Positions 37,136 to 48,609 are shown, numbered from the stretch's first letter. The stretch: DNA of 64,000 bases from Hedera helix (GCA_947179155.2 OX359275.1:6389501-6453500), one strand, 5' to 3'. Notes: generated by a model not told the origin, from the sequence alone. Program-made: numbers and translations.

Positions 37136-37287
37136 TGGTGCCTAACTCAACTTCTTCTTCAGCTCCATAAAACTTTCCTCATATTTTTCCGACCAAACAA
37201 ACTTCACAATCTTTCGGGTAAGATTAGTCAACGGTGATGCTATCTTCGAAAAATCCTGAATGAATCTCCAATAATACCCCGCTAACC

Positions 37288-38028
37288 CTAAGAAACTCCT
37301 GATCTCAGTCGGCGTCTTTGCTGTTCCCAATTGATAACTACCTCCACCTTCGCTGGATCCACTGAAACACCGTCCTTATCGATAACATGACCTAGAAACT
37401 GCACCCTCGGCAACCAAAATTCACACTTCAAAAACTTGGCGTACAAATTCTCTCTTCTTAAAGCCTCCAACGCGATTCGTAAGTGTTCTGCATGTTCCTC
37501 CTCTATCTTTGAATACACCAATATGTCATCTATAAATACAACCACGAACTTGTCCAAGTACTGCTTGAACACTTTGTTCATCATATCCATGAATGCTGCC
37601 GATGCATTCGTCAGTCCAAATGACATCACTAGAAACTCAAAATAACCATAACGAGTTCTGAATGCCGTTTTCGGGATATCATCATCTCTCACCTTCAGTT
37701 GATGATAGCCCATCCTCAAATCGATCTTTGAAAAGTATTTTGCTCCCTTAAGTTGATTAAACAGATCGTCTATTCTGGGCAACGAATACTTATTCTTAAT
37801 GGTGACCTTGTTCAACTCCCGGTAATCAATACAAAGCCTCATCGAACCATCCTTCTTCTTTACAAACAGAACCGGAGCTCCCCACGGTGACACGCTTGGT
37901 CTGATGTAACCTTTATCTAGCAGTTCTTGCAACTGAACCATCAATTCTTTCATTTCCACCGGTGCCATACGGTACGGCGCTATCGATATTGGTGCAGTCC
38001 CCGGTACCAAATCAATAACAAACTCCAC
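37288..38028 (-). pseudogene. Reverse transcriptase of the chromovirus
   Basis: A 246-codon open stretch covering fingers and palm: APYRMAPVEMKELMVQL, KKDGSMRLCIDYRELNKVTI, FSKIDLRMGYHQLKV, TAFRTRYGYFEFLVMSFGLT and the catalytic VFIDDILVYS. It ends EFWLPRVQFLGHVI, then the frame shifts near 37300 into the connector. 38029-38310 is the protease-RT spacer with stops. This is the best preserved piece of the element, though the catalytic box is embedded in a broken polyprotein. Confidence 0.95.
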
Positions 38029-38310
38029 TTCTCTGTCCGGCGGTAACCCCGAAATCTCATCTGGAAAAACATCAACGAATTCTCGTACAATAGGTATCTG
38101 ACTCAGTTCACCCTCGACTCGTCAAGTATCGACCATATGAGCCAAATAACCTACGTACCCCTTCCTAAGCAACTTTCGTGCTTGCATCATCGTCAGACAA
38201 CTTGATTGTCTCGGCGATTTACTACCGTAAAATATAACTTTTGACTTATTCAGAGTCTTTAGGTGCACACACTTCTTCTTACGGTCAATGATCACTACGT
38301 GACTCGATAG

Positions 38311-38620
38311 TCAATCCATCCCTAGGATTACGTAGAACTCCCCCAGACGAATCGGTATCAAATCCACGTTAAGTCTAAACCCTTGCAATTCAGCACAACA
38401 GTTCCTATGAATGTAGTCTACGAGAATGATTTCTTTGTTTTCTACTTCTACGTTCATAGGGTGTTCTAACTTTTCTTGAGGTAAATCTAATCTCTTAGCA
38501 AAATCTTCATAAACAAATGAGCAGGTAGCACCCGAATCAAACAATACATATGCATTAATATCATTGACCAGAATGATACCTGACACCACGTCTTTGGAGT
38601 CGACTGCATCCTGCACAATC
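38311..38620 (-). pseudogene. Protease of the chromovirus
   Basis: The second part of the 38311-38862 reading frame. It has the active-site context NAYVLFDSGATCSFV and ends VDLIPIRLGEFYVILGMD at a stop (38311-38313) in the place where family members continue, so the stop is probably a mutation. It is fused in frame with the zinc-knuckle end of gag, the usual Gag-Pro layout of this lineage. Confidence 0.9.
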
Positions 38621-39656
38621 ATGTTGAAGGTGCGCGCTGTGGGTCGGTTAGCCTGGTTGGCTGACCCTCCAATGTTCAGCCTGCTAGTGTTGTTGATGTT
38701 GCCTCTATTGCCACTCTCAGCGTCTCCCTTCCTCTTCGGGCAATCCTTGGCATAGTGATCGGTTGCTCCACAGGAAAAACATACTCCTTTCATCTTTTTC
38801 GGGCATTGTGGGGCCATGTGCCCAGGCTGCCCGCAACTATAACAAACATTCTTTCCCTTCATGCATTCGCCCGTGTGGTTCTTATCACAATTGTTGTATC
38901 TACCAACTTTCTTAGCCTCTCCTCCATATTTATTGCCTCTGGCGGATTGACTCTCATTCCACTTTCTTTTATTGGGGTTGTTGCCTCCGATGCTCCCCGC
39001 TTTCTAGCCCTCCTGGCCTTTCTTCTTGTCCTGGTTAAATTTAGCCAGGGCCTCACTACCACCCTCGGCAATGATTGCCCTTTCCAATAGTTCTGCAAAA
39101 CTCTTAATCTTTAATACCGCCACAGAACGGTACACCCACGACTTCAGTCCCAACTTAAACCTCTGAGCCTTCCTAGCCTTAGTATCGACTTGATGAGTTG
39201 CGAACCTTACCAACTCATTAAACTTGGCTGCATACTCAGCCACAGACATGCTTCCCTATTTTAGCTCGAGGAATTTCACCTCCATTTTTTACTGCATGCT
39301 TTCTAGAAAGTAGTTTTCTAGAAACATTTCTTTAAAGCGTTCCCAGGTAATGACGCCTTCTCCCGCACGGCTCTTGTTGGGCTTCCACCAGTAGTTCACC
39401 TCTTCCTTCATCATAAAGGTAGCGAAACTAGTCTTCTGTTCTTCGGCCACCCTAGCGACCTTAAATACCTTCTCCATTTTCTCGATCCAAGACTGTGCCT
39501 CGATGAGTTTAGAGTTCCCTTGAAATCCGATGGTCCAACCAGTTTGAAATCCTTGAAATTTGCCAAGTGCGACGCTAGCTGCGGTGCTGGTTGTACTACC
39601 ACTGGTGGGGGTTTAGCTTGCATGGCTTCTGCCAGCATCTTTGCAAACATCCTCAT
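38621..39656 (-). pseudogene. gag of the chromovirus with two zinc knuckles
   Basis: Capsid parts: 39411-39656 (LASHLANFKDFKLVGPSDFKG), 39289-39477 (VNYWWKPNKSRAGEGVITWE) and 39004-39249 (MSVAEYAAKFNELVRFA), split by a frameshift near 39480 and stops. Nucleocapsid: two intact CCHC knuckles, CYSCGQPGHMAPQC and CFSCGATDHYAKDC, at about 38750-38850, with a third degenerate one near 38880. At the N-terminus a likely Met codon is now ATA (near 39733). A possible 3' splice AG (TTGCTCTTTAG on the minus strand, near 39740) precedes it, so an intron joining it to the upstream coiled-coil ORF is possible but unproven. Confidence 0.9.
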
Positions 39657-40196
39657 AGGATTGGGTTGATCCCCAACCTCACTCTCTGACTCTACGATAC
39701 GTTGATTGTGTGGTCTACCTCTTGGTATTATCTGCTAAAGAGCAAATCTTAGACTTACACTTATAATTCTATGCATTAGTTTAGCCAAATTAATAGTTAA
39801 ATTCAAAATTATATATCAAGCACATTTGATTTAAACAAAGAAATAACTGCATTTATATTCATATACCAATGTTTTAGTATAGACTTAACAAGTGGTATAC
39901 TTCTATAAACACTCAAGGCACAAGTAGCCTAATAACGACTATCCTCTAATGAACAAAAGTGAGGATTCACTACCATCTACCCTCTAACATAACAACAGTT
40001 GGGGTTTAACTGATATCCTATACATACATAAAAACATAAGGACTTACAACAGCTAAACCGTCCCTAATAGAAACAAAAGGTGAGACTCACTACTAATAGA
40101 TACAAATAAGATAATAACGACAAATCACCGCCTGCAGTAGCAAATAGCCCTACGTAGAACCTATTGGGCCAACTCCTCCACTGTACGGTGACGAAT

Positions 40197-41000
40197 CTAG
40201 CGTCGGCTGTTACCCGCCTCCCTAAGGTGCCTCATAACCCGATGCCTCAGTCGATCAAACGAAGTGCCCAGGGCATACTCCAAGGTGTCGATCATAACGG
40301 ATCCAACTCTCCTAGTAGACCTGAGCCATACCTCCTGCATATGTATCCTGTCAACTCTCTCAATATCAAGCTAAACCCTAATGGTCTGAAGAACTGTTTG
40401 ACTCGCCATCTCCCTAGCATCTAATATTTCCACCGTCTGCCTCAGCTGACTATTTTGGATCATAAACTGCTGCACAGTAGGACTCATCTGTGGTGCAGCT
40501 TTCTCCAACTGCTGAACCTTAGCCTGCAGATCGACTACATCCATCTCTCTCTGGTATGCCTCATCCCTATACACATTTTTCATCTGCTGATGGACAACAG
40601 TCTGCTCCTTCAGATGAGCAATACGGGCCTCCCGCTCCTCAACAATCTGCTCTAGATCCTCAATACGAATGGCATACTCCATGAGTAAATCAGTCTAAAA
40701 ATGATGGTAGATAAGAGATCCCTCCGCGGGTACCTCTTCAACAACTCCCTCAAACTCTATCTCTAGCTGGTCCTCAGACTCCTCGCCATAAGTGGGGTCA
40801 TCTTCAGACTCAGCCACCTAGTTCTGACTGTCGAACCTCATTACACCGTATCTGACAGGCTCTGCGATATCCCTATTATCATCCTCCTCCGGGTCGGACT
40901 CTCCTACTGGTGATATAGGTGCAACGGGTGCATATCCTACCAACTACTGCGTATCCACTGGTATGTCAATGAATACCACGTTCTCTCGAGCACCGTTCAT
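40197..41000 (-). pseudogene. Extra coiled-coil ORF upstream of gag
   Basis: One frame runs from ATG 40998-41000 to a stop at 40197-40199, about 267 codons, interrupted by a few stops (for example TAG at 40371-40373). The N-terminal part is acidic (SPVGESDPEEDDN, YGEESEDQLEIEFEG). The centre (40371-40682) is a clear coiled coil (IRIEDLEQIVEEREARIAHL then LQAKVQQLEK). The C-terminus is Arg-rich. It lies between the primer site and gag. I do not recognise it; it could be a separate accessory ORF or an N-terminal Gag exon. The stretch 39740-40196 is non-coding. Confidence 0.6.
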
Positions 41001-41234
41001 CTTGCCTATAACATTCCTACAACACAACAGAAAAATTAACATCAGTACAGCAATAAAATATATTCATTAAAGAAATGAAATTATATTTCATTGGGTACGA
41101 CTCAACTCGATGAATTTTCCAATTCATCAAAACCATATATGATAAATCTCCCCGATTTATCTCCTAACACTCAATACGAGTGTACTACTAAGGTTATAAC
41201 TTAGGTTTTGCAATCATAACATTTCTAACCTACG

Positions 41235-41246
41235 GCTCTGATACCA
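41235..41246 (-). promoter_or_regulatory. Primer binding site of the chromovirus (tRNA-Met)
   Basis: TGGTATCAGAGC on the minus strand, 3 bp inside the 5' LTR end (which on the plus strand starts TGTGACGCC at 41250). A perfect initiator tRNA-Met-type match. Confidence 0.9.
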
Positions 41247-41249
41247 ACC

Positions 41250-41443
41250 TGTGACGCCCCCAAATTCGGGTCTCAAATACCCAGATCAGGTCAGGTCATC
41301 ACGATCCAATACAAACATCCACCTCTAAACAACATATAATAACTAAATGCGGAATAATAAACATATGTTGTTCATTCAAAAAGTGTTACTAGTCCCAAGA
41401 TACGGTAACCTTACACAAAAGTAATCAAATACCCTTAATAAAT
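41250..41443 (-). repeat. 5' LTR remnant of the chromovirus
   Basis: It matches the start of the 3' LTR (32385-32578) and stops at CCCTTAATAAA where the LARD-like element begins. The remaining LTR (about 2.6-3.7 kb) is not found further along the window, so it was lost rather than merely split. Confidence 0.85.
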
Positions 41444-41799
41444 GTGAAAATTCGAATTTTTGGGATTTCTTTAATAATATTAAATAAGAATTTAAATAAT
41501 AAAATTATTAAGGTTATTTAAATCATTTATGATTGATATATTTTATGTGAATTAAAATGTGTAATGAGATTTAATTGGTAACTTAAATCTGTATAGAGAG
41601 GGTAATAATTAGTGTGGAATTAAAATAATTGAAAAGTAAATAAATTGTTTAAAAACAATTTATTAAGAATAAAAGGAATTTCATAAAATGGTACAATAAA
41701 TTTGTACAATAAAATTATTGTGGAGGTGTATAAATTATTATTTAAATAGTGTGATGTTGTATTGTGAAATATAGAAATTAGATATGTATATATATACAT

Positions 41800-41800
41800 T

Positions 41801-41865
<65 letters not shown>

Positions 41866-41868
41866 ATG
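41800..41868. repeat. (TG)n(TA)n(TG)n microsatellite
   Basis: TG units, then TA units, then a short TG run. Confidence 0.9.
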
Positions 41869-43101
41869 TTTAATTGATAATTATAGATTTCATTAATTAT
41901 GAAAATTAGGGGATTAATAATTAAATTAATCCAAAGTTAAAAAAAAAAAAGTGAATGAAGAAGTTAGTAAAATATTAATGGAATAATAATTATATAAATT
42001 ATATAAGAATGTTTATATATAAGGGGATGAAATTAATGAGAGAGTAAATAAATGTATAATTATTGATTATATAATTAATCAATAATTATGGAGGAAATTT
42101 AGAAATTAATTAAGAATAAAAGTAATTATATAAATTATATAATAGTAAATTATATAATTTATATAAGAAAGTAAATGTAAATAGTAAAGAAATGAAAAAT
42201 AAATGAGAAGAATGAAGGTTTTAATTTATTAAAAATTATGTTTATGTATAATGGAATTTTTATGATTTTTATGGAGGATAATATTTTAGAAACGCGAACA
42301 TGCTAATGTAACATGTTGTCCAAGTAATGAAGTGAAAATGTATGAAAAATAAATTTTATATGTTGTAGGTATTATTTTATGAATTTTGGAGGTATAAATT
42401 ACCTCATATAATTACATGCATGACATTGTGCGTGTACAAAATTTGTCAAGTAAAATACCTGAAAAAGGTATTAATGTTCATTATAAATCAATTTATGATT
42501 TTTAGTGAATTAAAATAAATATTATATATATAGTATATAAAATATTTATTACACGAAATAAATACGTAATGTATTAAATTAGTAATTTTGCATGGTAATT
42601 ATCCGAATAAAGTCGGTTGGCAACAAGGTCGGTGGAATTGATAATTTTCCAAAAAGTGGTTAAGTGATTGTAGGAATATAAAAAGGAAAGCAAGGAATAA
42701 AAAAAAAAAAAAAAAAGAAGGAAACAAGCAACAAAAGCAACAACTCTCTATCTTTCCACCACCAACTGTAGCCACCATCACCACCACCACCACCGAGAAC
42801 CCCATAGCCACCAAGAAAGGAAAATGTTTGATGCCAACCAAGTGAGAAACAAGCTTCAAGGAAGGTAAAACAATTAATTTTGTTGGTTTATTTTGTGTTT
42901 TGGTGGTAAAATAAATTTTATGGAAAATTAATAAATAATTAGAATAATTATTCTAAATAAATTTTGGGTGTATATATATGGATTATATAATTTTTAGAAT
43001 TATTATGTTGTGAAATTTAGTGCAACAATTGGTGTAAAAATAGATAATTTTGCTTGGTTGGTTTACTGTTTAAGCTGAAGAAGAAAAAAAAAATTCAGGC
43101 T

Positions 43102-43275
43102 GCCGCGCAATGCGCGGCAACCATTTTTTTTTTCAGACGCGAAGGTGAAACAACGTCATTTTGGGGCGTACAGAAGAAAGGGCAGCGCCATGCGCGGAGG
43201 CTCGGAAAATGGCTGGGAAACGACGTCCTTTGGCATCGGCAGTAGAAGGCCGCGAGCCATGCGCGACCGAGGTTT
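43102..43275 (+). repeat. GC-rich palindrome cassette in the LARD-like LTR
   Basis: It starts with GCCGCGCAATGCGCGGC (43102-43118), a perfect palindrome around a central A. It continues with CAACGTCATTTTGG, GCGCCATGCGCGG, AAACGACGTCCTTTGG and CGCGAGCCATGCGCG. The word types match the chromovirus and Athila-like cassettes although the LTRs are otherwise unlike. Confidence 0.75.
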
Positions 43276-44763
43276 TAGGTTGAATTTACGGTTTTTCCCC
43301 TGGCCTTTTCCGTTAATACCGAGCGTGTCCTTTGGTCTCGGAAAATTACGGATATGCCCATGATCTTCTCTGTTATACCGAATATGTCCCTAGAGTTGCG
43401 AAAATTACCAAAAATGCCTCCAGAAAGTGATTTTTAATTAAATAAATGTTTAAAAATTATTTAAAAATTATAAAAAATACTAAAAAAATATAGAAATGAT
43501 ATTTGGGCATTAAATTTAATATTTTTGTGAAAATATTAAATATTAGGGATTAATATTTAAATATTTTAAATATTAATCTATTAAGTTTAAAAGTTAGAAA
43601 ATGATTAAATGAAAATTCAGACAACCAAATATGTTAAATTTTATCCGATGAGCTGGGTTGTTTTTACTGAATGTGTTTTATATTAAGAGAAGAGGTAAAT
43701 ATAATTAACCATATTAATAAATAATTGACTGGTACCTTAAAATAAATCATCAAGTAGGGTTAATTACATTATAGATGATATTAATTAATTAAATTAATAT
43801 CATGAGAGGATAAATAATTATTAATTGATTATCTTATGGTCTTAGGCTGTTCGAGAAAGGGTTTTGAGCCACCAATTAATAATTAGACGTCAAGGCAAGT
43901 TCTTTAGTACTTTGATATTAATTGTTTACCTGTTAGAATATGTTAATTCTTGTTCAAATGCAAATAAATTATGTGTTATGTGATCTGTAAATAATATGAC
44001 AACGATATGTACTTTGTGCAATAATGTGAATATATGTGAGATATATTGCTTGGGTAGAAGCACAACACGTGATGTATGACACACACAGAGCATGTTATAC
44101 TATGTGATACATAAAACATGAAATGTGTGAACTATTGAACTTGCTGAGCCGTTGTGCTCATTACTTGCATAATATACATTTTTGCAAGTAAATAAATAAA
44201 TTTCAAGAATATCAGATTGTGTTAGAGATGGATTACCCTAAAAGGTTGTGAATGTTATTATTATATTTTCAATATTATAATTCAATGTGAGTACATTTGC
44301 TAAGATTATATTGATGTACTGTATGTACATATAAAGTGGATCCGAATAGGATGAGTAAAGATAAAATTATGTACTGTGATTATTCCAAATAGTTGTTACG
44401 ATATAGAGTTTTTAATTATGAATTATGAAACAAAGAATATTATATGGATATAAACAATATTAAATTTTGAAGGTTGAGCTTAATGGAACTTGTAACAGAA
44501 AGAAAAAGTAAAGGTTGCGATCCAGGGACTAAGATTGAGATATAAGGATTTTAAATATCCAAATATTTTAATATAATGATTGAGAAAAGAAGAAAAAATT
44601 TATACTAAAAAATTTGATAATTGATGACTATAAAGGCAATTAGTGAGTTAAATAAGGTGATGAAAGATTTATTAACAGAACGAAATTTAGACGTTAAGGA
44701 AATAAGGAATAATAAATATGAAATTTAAGGTAATAAGTTTTGTCGAATTTCGGGGTCATTACA

Positions 44764-47161
44764 GATGGTATCAGACCTAGAGGTTATAAACCTTTGGTAA
44801 ATGATACCTTAGGCTATAACTTAAGTAAGGAAGAGTAAAGATAGTTGCGTATTCTGAAAACTTAAGCATATAGTAAGCTCGTGACTCATGATTGTATGGT
44901 GGAGCCCCTCAGCGAATGGGCGACTATGGCCTAACTAAGACAAGCTCCTCAAGCCATATTATTATAGTAAGTTCTGAGCCCAAATACGTGATGAGTTTGA
45001 TGAACATGGGGGAGATTAGAGTAGAGAACCATAAGTTGAGAGGAGATATAATTCTCAAATATTGACTAAGGTTAAGAAAATATAAAAGATATAAGATTAT
45101 AAGAAAAATATAGAGATGTTAAGAAAGATCTGAATGAATGTAACGAATTAGGAAAATTCATAAGTTCAATTAAGGATATATTTGGAAGAATATTTGAAAT
45201 GATTCAAAGATAAATCTTAAAGAAAATCAGGGGACACCTGATTCAAGCAATAAAAATGACAAGGTAATCCAAAAAGCATAAGAAGATATCATAATAATAT
45301 GATCAGGAACAATAAGAGGATCGTACTACAATACAATCACAAAATAAGGAAAGCAAGTAAGGAATAGATTGTAAAGCAAGATCATGATGGGATCCAATGA
45401 GACTGTAAAATAATAGAGAGATATGTTAATGATTCAAAGGGTATAGCTTGATGCTATAAAGAGATATGGTACTATGAAATAGTACAAAAAGAACTCAGAG
45501 AATGATAAGACATGAATGACAGAAATGTTATGATAAGGGGGCAGGAAGTTTGGGTACAAAATTTCAATTGAGAACTCACGTGGTGACTGAGTTGCACAAT
45601 CCTTTGTATGGGCAGGGGACTTGTGTTTCCTTAGTTACTGTATGATAATCATTGAAATGTTAGAGTCGCGCTAGCAATTTTTCATAAATAAATAATATTA
45701 AGTTTAGGCACGAGTTCTTAAAACTCATGCATATGGTAAGTCCATGACTCATAATTGTATGATATGTTTTGAGCCCCTCAGCGTATGGACGGTCTTTAAT
45801 TTGTTCTCAGACTACATATTGCTAGGATAAGCTTCTAAACTCATATTCTTGTGGTAAGTTTCTGGACTCATAATGTGTGGTAAGTTTGATGAACTATACG
45901 GGGGTATAGAAAAATTAGAGTAGTCAGGAATCTTTAGTATGATAGTAATAATAATCCTAGCAATAAATTTAGTAATTAAGTGAAGAAGCAGAAGGTGAAT
46001 GTTTAGGGAATTTAGGGTATTGCCACTCTTCTAGCTTTGCTAGACTTCGAAATTTTTGGCTTCAAGCTAATTTCGCACGAATGTGCTTTTAAAAATACTA
46101 ATGAATTTTAAGCAATTTAAAAAGTGTCTATGCTACTTGTTTCGGCTAGACGAAAATATCTTGAACATCAAAATATATTTCAAAAGAATCATCAATGCAC
46201 CTTTTAGCCCGGTGTAGATGTGATGAATGACGGAATGCTCAACGTCTTATTGAGACAGTGCGGTACTATGACGTTATAAGATGATTCAATACCATAAAAT
46301 ATGGTGTAAGAATTATTAACGACAGAATTCTCAACGTACTGTCAAAATGATGCGGTAACATGAAGTCATAAATGATTTTGATTTATGAAGGTATGTCAAT
46401 GCCATTTGACTCGGCTAGATGTTTTGAAAAGTTTTTGACATGATGAATGTTTTAAAAATTTCTGCGGGTTATAAATTGTTAAAAGAAAGTCTATGTTAAT
46501 TGATCTGGCTAGACAAGCGTTGAAGAAATACAAGTCTAAGCTATTTGATTAAGCTAGACAAATTTTTAAATATATTTATTGAATTCATATTCTTTGAAAG
46601 TTATACCCAATCAAATTACTCTTTTATGAATTCTAAGGCTGAGATGAACAACCCCTGTAAAAAGGGAAAAACAGAAAGAGATTACGGGTATTGCAGGTTG
46701 ATCGAATGGTCACCTGGCATATCGAAACACGGGCATTACAGATTGTTTTACTGGCGTGCTAAATTACGGATTAAATATACATCACTTTAATGACAGACTG
46801 ATCCACTGTCAGGGTTTGCAATATGAAGTACTCGGGGAGCGAAGTACTATTATACTGGGATATATGTTCACTCAGCATATTATGAATTTTTTTCCAAAAT
46901 AAAAATTTTAAATTCCTTTACTCTTATGAAGATTGGATGGTAGGATGGGGTAGTAGTTTCTAATTGTGAGCAATAATAAAAATTGTGAAGCAAAGAAATT
47001 ATGAAATGTGATGAATTGGAAAATTGCAATGTGCAATGACCACAAGAAAGGAAGGAAAGAAAGATATGTTGAATAAATGCAAAGTAAATATGTATGTTGC
47101 AAATGACTGAGATACGAGTACACAGAAATTTCGAGGATGAAATTTTTGAAGGAAGGGTGAA
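44764..47161 (+). other. Internal region of the LARD-like element, no gene
   Basis: It starts with the primer site. Two imperfect direct copies of a block with GACTCATGATTGTATG and GAGCCCCTCAGCG lie at 44866-45030 and 45715-45935. Two copies of a block with GACGGAATGCTCAACGT-type sequence lie at about 46221 and 46318. Four 26-bp dyads lie at 46126-46559. These repeats suggest structural or cis-acting RNA function in an element that uses other elements' proteins; that is inference. Confidence 0.6.
46126..46559 (+). repeat. Four 26-bp dyads (GTCTA...GGCTAGAC)
   Basis: Copies at 46126-46151, 46395-46420, 46489-46514 and 46534-46559, all exactly 26 bp. They share GTC-A-TG/AGC at the left, a TTTGA/TTGTT centre and GGCTAGAC (or AGCTAGAC) at the right. 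The arms GTCTA/TAGAC are self-complementary. Intervals between copies differ, so they are dispersed sites and not a tandem array. Confidence 0.75.
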
Positions 47162-47268
47162 TGTGATACCCCAGGATTTTAAGAGTAATTCCAAATAAGG
47201 ATTATGATGAATTAAGTAAAGGTTAGCATTTAAAACCTAGTGTTGAATAATAGATGTATTAAGGAATC
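47162..47268 (+). repeat. Right LTR remnant of the LARD-like element
   Basis: TGTGATACCCCAGG... resembles the start of the LTRs at 55592 and 63257 (TGTAATATCCCGG..., shared AACCTAGT block). It breaks off where Ogre-type gag sequence begins. Confidence 0.5.
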
Positions 47269-47274
47269 GTGCCC

Positions 47275-48509
47275 TGGGGACCCCGAATGATAGGCACATT
47301 TCTTGCTCGAATCATACCTCTTCCCTTTAGGGTCAGTCGGTGGTGCTAGCTCCGTAATCTTCTTCTGGGTTAACACAACCAAGATTTGTTCTAAGGGATC
47401 CCCAAACGGGGTGAATTCTCTATCTCAAAAATTTTTAAATCTCCTTCGCCCCTCAGGCCTCTGATTGGTGAAAGTTGGCTGTCGAGGGGGCATACTCCTT
47501 TTCAACCGAATAGGAGGGCTATTCTCTGCTTTCCCAGACGACCCTTGCAGGACTAGGGATACATCTTCCCCCTTTCGTTTATGTGTCTTACGGGAAGTAT
47601 TGTGATAATTTCAGCTTTGAATCCGTTCTGCAACAGCTTCGAGAGCCGTAAAGTCTCGGATCTTTCTAGATTTTAATCCCATTTCGGCCATTTTCCCATG
47701 TTTAATCATTTTCGCAAATGGTTTCCTAATTCCAGCTACTACCCTCTCGTAATAAAGAGCCTCTTGGATATCTATAAAAGTCATCACCATCTCTGTCTCA
47801 TTCATTGGTGGGTTCACTTGTGCGGCCATCTTTCTCTATCGCTGGGCATAATCTTTGAAGGACTCCCTGTGCTACTTCTTAATCTTCGTCATTTGGTATC
47901 GATCAGGGGCCATTTGCGACTGGAAGCTGTATTGGGTCAGGAAGGTGTGGGCCCATTCCTCCCAGTTGTAAATTTTTGTATTGTCCAGCCTGACATACCA
48001 AGTCCTAGCCTCTCCCGTCAGACTTTTCTAAAAGAGCTGCATCCTCAATGATTCATCATCAGCGTACGCCCCAAGCTCTCCAATATAGACCTTTAGGTGA
48101 GTATAGGGGTCCCTCGCCCCGTTGTACTTTCAAACTCTGGGATTTTAAACTTTTCGGGGTATCTGGTTCCCGGAAAAACGCATAAGTCCGAATAATTGAC
48201 ACTGTCGTACGATCCAATCCCTTTCGTGATCCTGATGACCTCTTCCATCTGTTTCATCTTTTTGCTAAAATTACTCGTATTTTCGTCCTCGAGAATAACA
48301 ATAACTTCCTTTGGCTGCTCGATTTTAGGAGTTTCTTGGATCGTCCCATTCCTATGTGATGATGGCCCCGGTGGATCCTCGGGTTGCGGCCCCGGTTTCA
48401 ACTTGAAATGCTCCTTTAATAACATGGTTATCTCAGCCATTTGATTTTTTACGGCTTTAAACTCTTCCCGAGATATAGGAATCGGGTTAAGATTAGGATT
48501 TTCGGTCAT
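47275..48509 (-). pseudogene. gag of the Ogre/Tat-type element (broken)
   Basis: The likely start is MTENPNLNPIPISREEF at ATG 48507-48509. An N-terminal helix (FKAVKNQMAEITMLLKEHF) is followed by a Pro-rich part and the capsid entry (GTRYPEKFKIPEFES) to 48093. The core then continues with stops and a frame change, and 47611-47829 holds MTFIDIQEALYYERVV and MAEMGLKSRKIRDF. The last part ends at a nucleocapsid-like KKCAYHSGSPGHD at the truncation point near 47270. It would form virus-like particles if intact. The lineage call is by sequence style. Confidence 0.8.
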
Positions 48510-48609
48510 ATCGATTGTTGAATCCTGGGCTTTTTTAGATCGAAGGCAGGTTTGAGGTGCAATCCTACAAATAAAACAAACCGAGTTTAGTTTCGAGGAA
48601 TGACACAAG

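Larger units (their letters stand above)
32385..41443 (-). mobile_element. Tekay/Del-like chromovirus (Ty3/gypsy), decayed
   Basis: Minus-strand element with 5' LTR remnant (41250-41443), tRNA-Met primer site, an extra coiled-coil ORF, gag with two zinc knuckles, protease, RT, RNase H, integrase with a C-terminal chromodomain, polypurine tract and 3' LTR (32385-35175). Domain order PR-RT-RH-INT and a chromodomain place it among chromoviruses; large LTRs and the primer site fit Tekay/Del. The two LTRs differ by roughly one base in ten over the 190 bp that can be compared, so the insertion is old. Frames shift near 39480, 37300 and 35520 and there are several stops. The 5' LTR is cut off by the element at 41443. 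Confidence 0.9.
41443..44763 (+). repeat. Left LTR of the LARD-like element
   Basis: 3.3 kb, AT-rich, ending GGGGTCATTACA directly before the primer site. It contains a (TG)n(TA)n tract, a poly(A) run near 42699, a GC-rich palindrome cassette (43102-43275) and a CTTGCTGAGCCG...GTGCTCA block at about 44138 shared with the LTR fragment at 61.7 kb. Open frames are not genes. Confidence 0.6.
41443..47268 (+). mobile_element. Non-coding LTR element (LARD-like), plus strand
   Basis: A long LTR ending CGGGGTCATTACA at 44763 is followed by the primer site TGGTATCAGACC (44766-44777), 2.4 kb of internal sequence without any recognisable gene, a purine-rich tract (about 47148-47161) and the first about 107 bp of a second LTR (TGTGATACCCCAGG from 47162). 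Large size with no coding domain fits a LARD. The start of the left LTR (TGTGAAAATTCG) does not match the start of the right LTR. Either the left LTR boundary is wrong or the copy is a recombinant. The right end is cut near 47268. Confidence 0.65.

Noticed and set aside
41235..41246. Possible tRNA-Met gene
   Set aside because: Only a 12-base primer-site complement at an LTR border, with no cloverleaf.
42599..43363. Frames of 63-86 codons, one membrane-like
   Set aside because: They lie in the LARD-like LTR across poly(A) and GC-rich palindromes; no homology recognised.
46545..46790. 81-codon plus-strand frame
   Set aside because: Starts inside the 26-bp dyad region of a non-coding element and has no recognisable domain.
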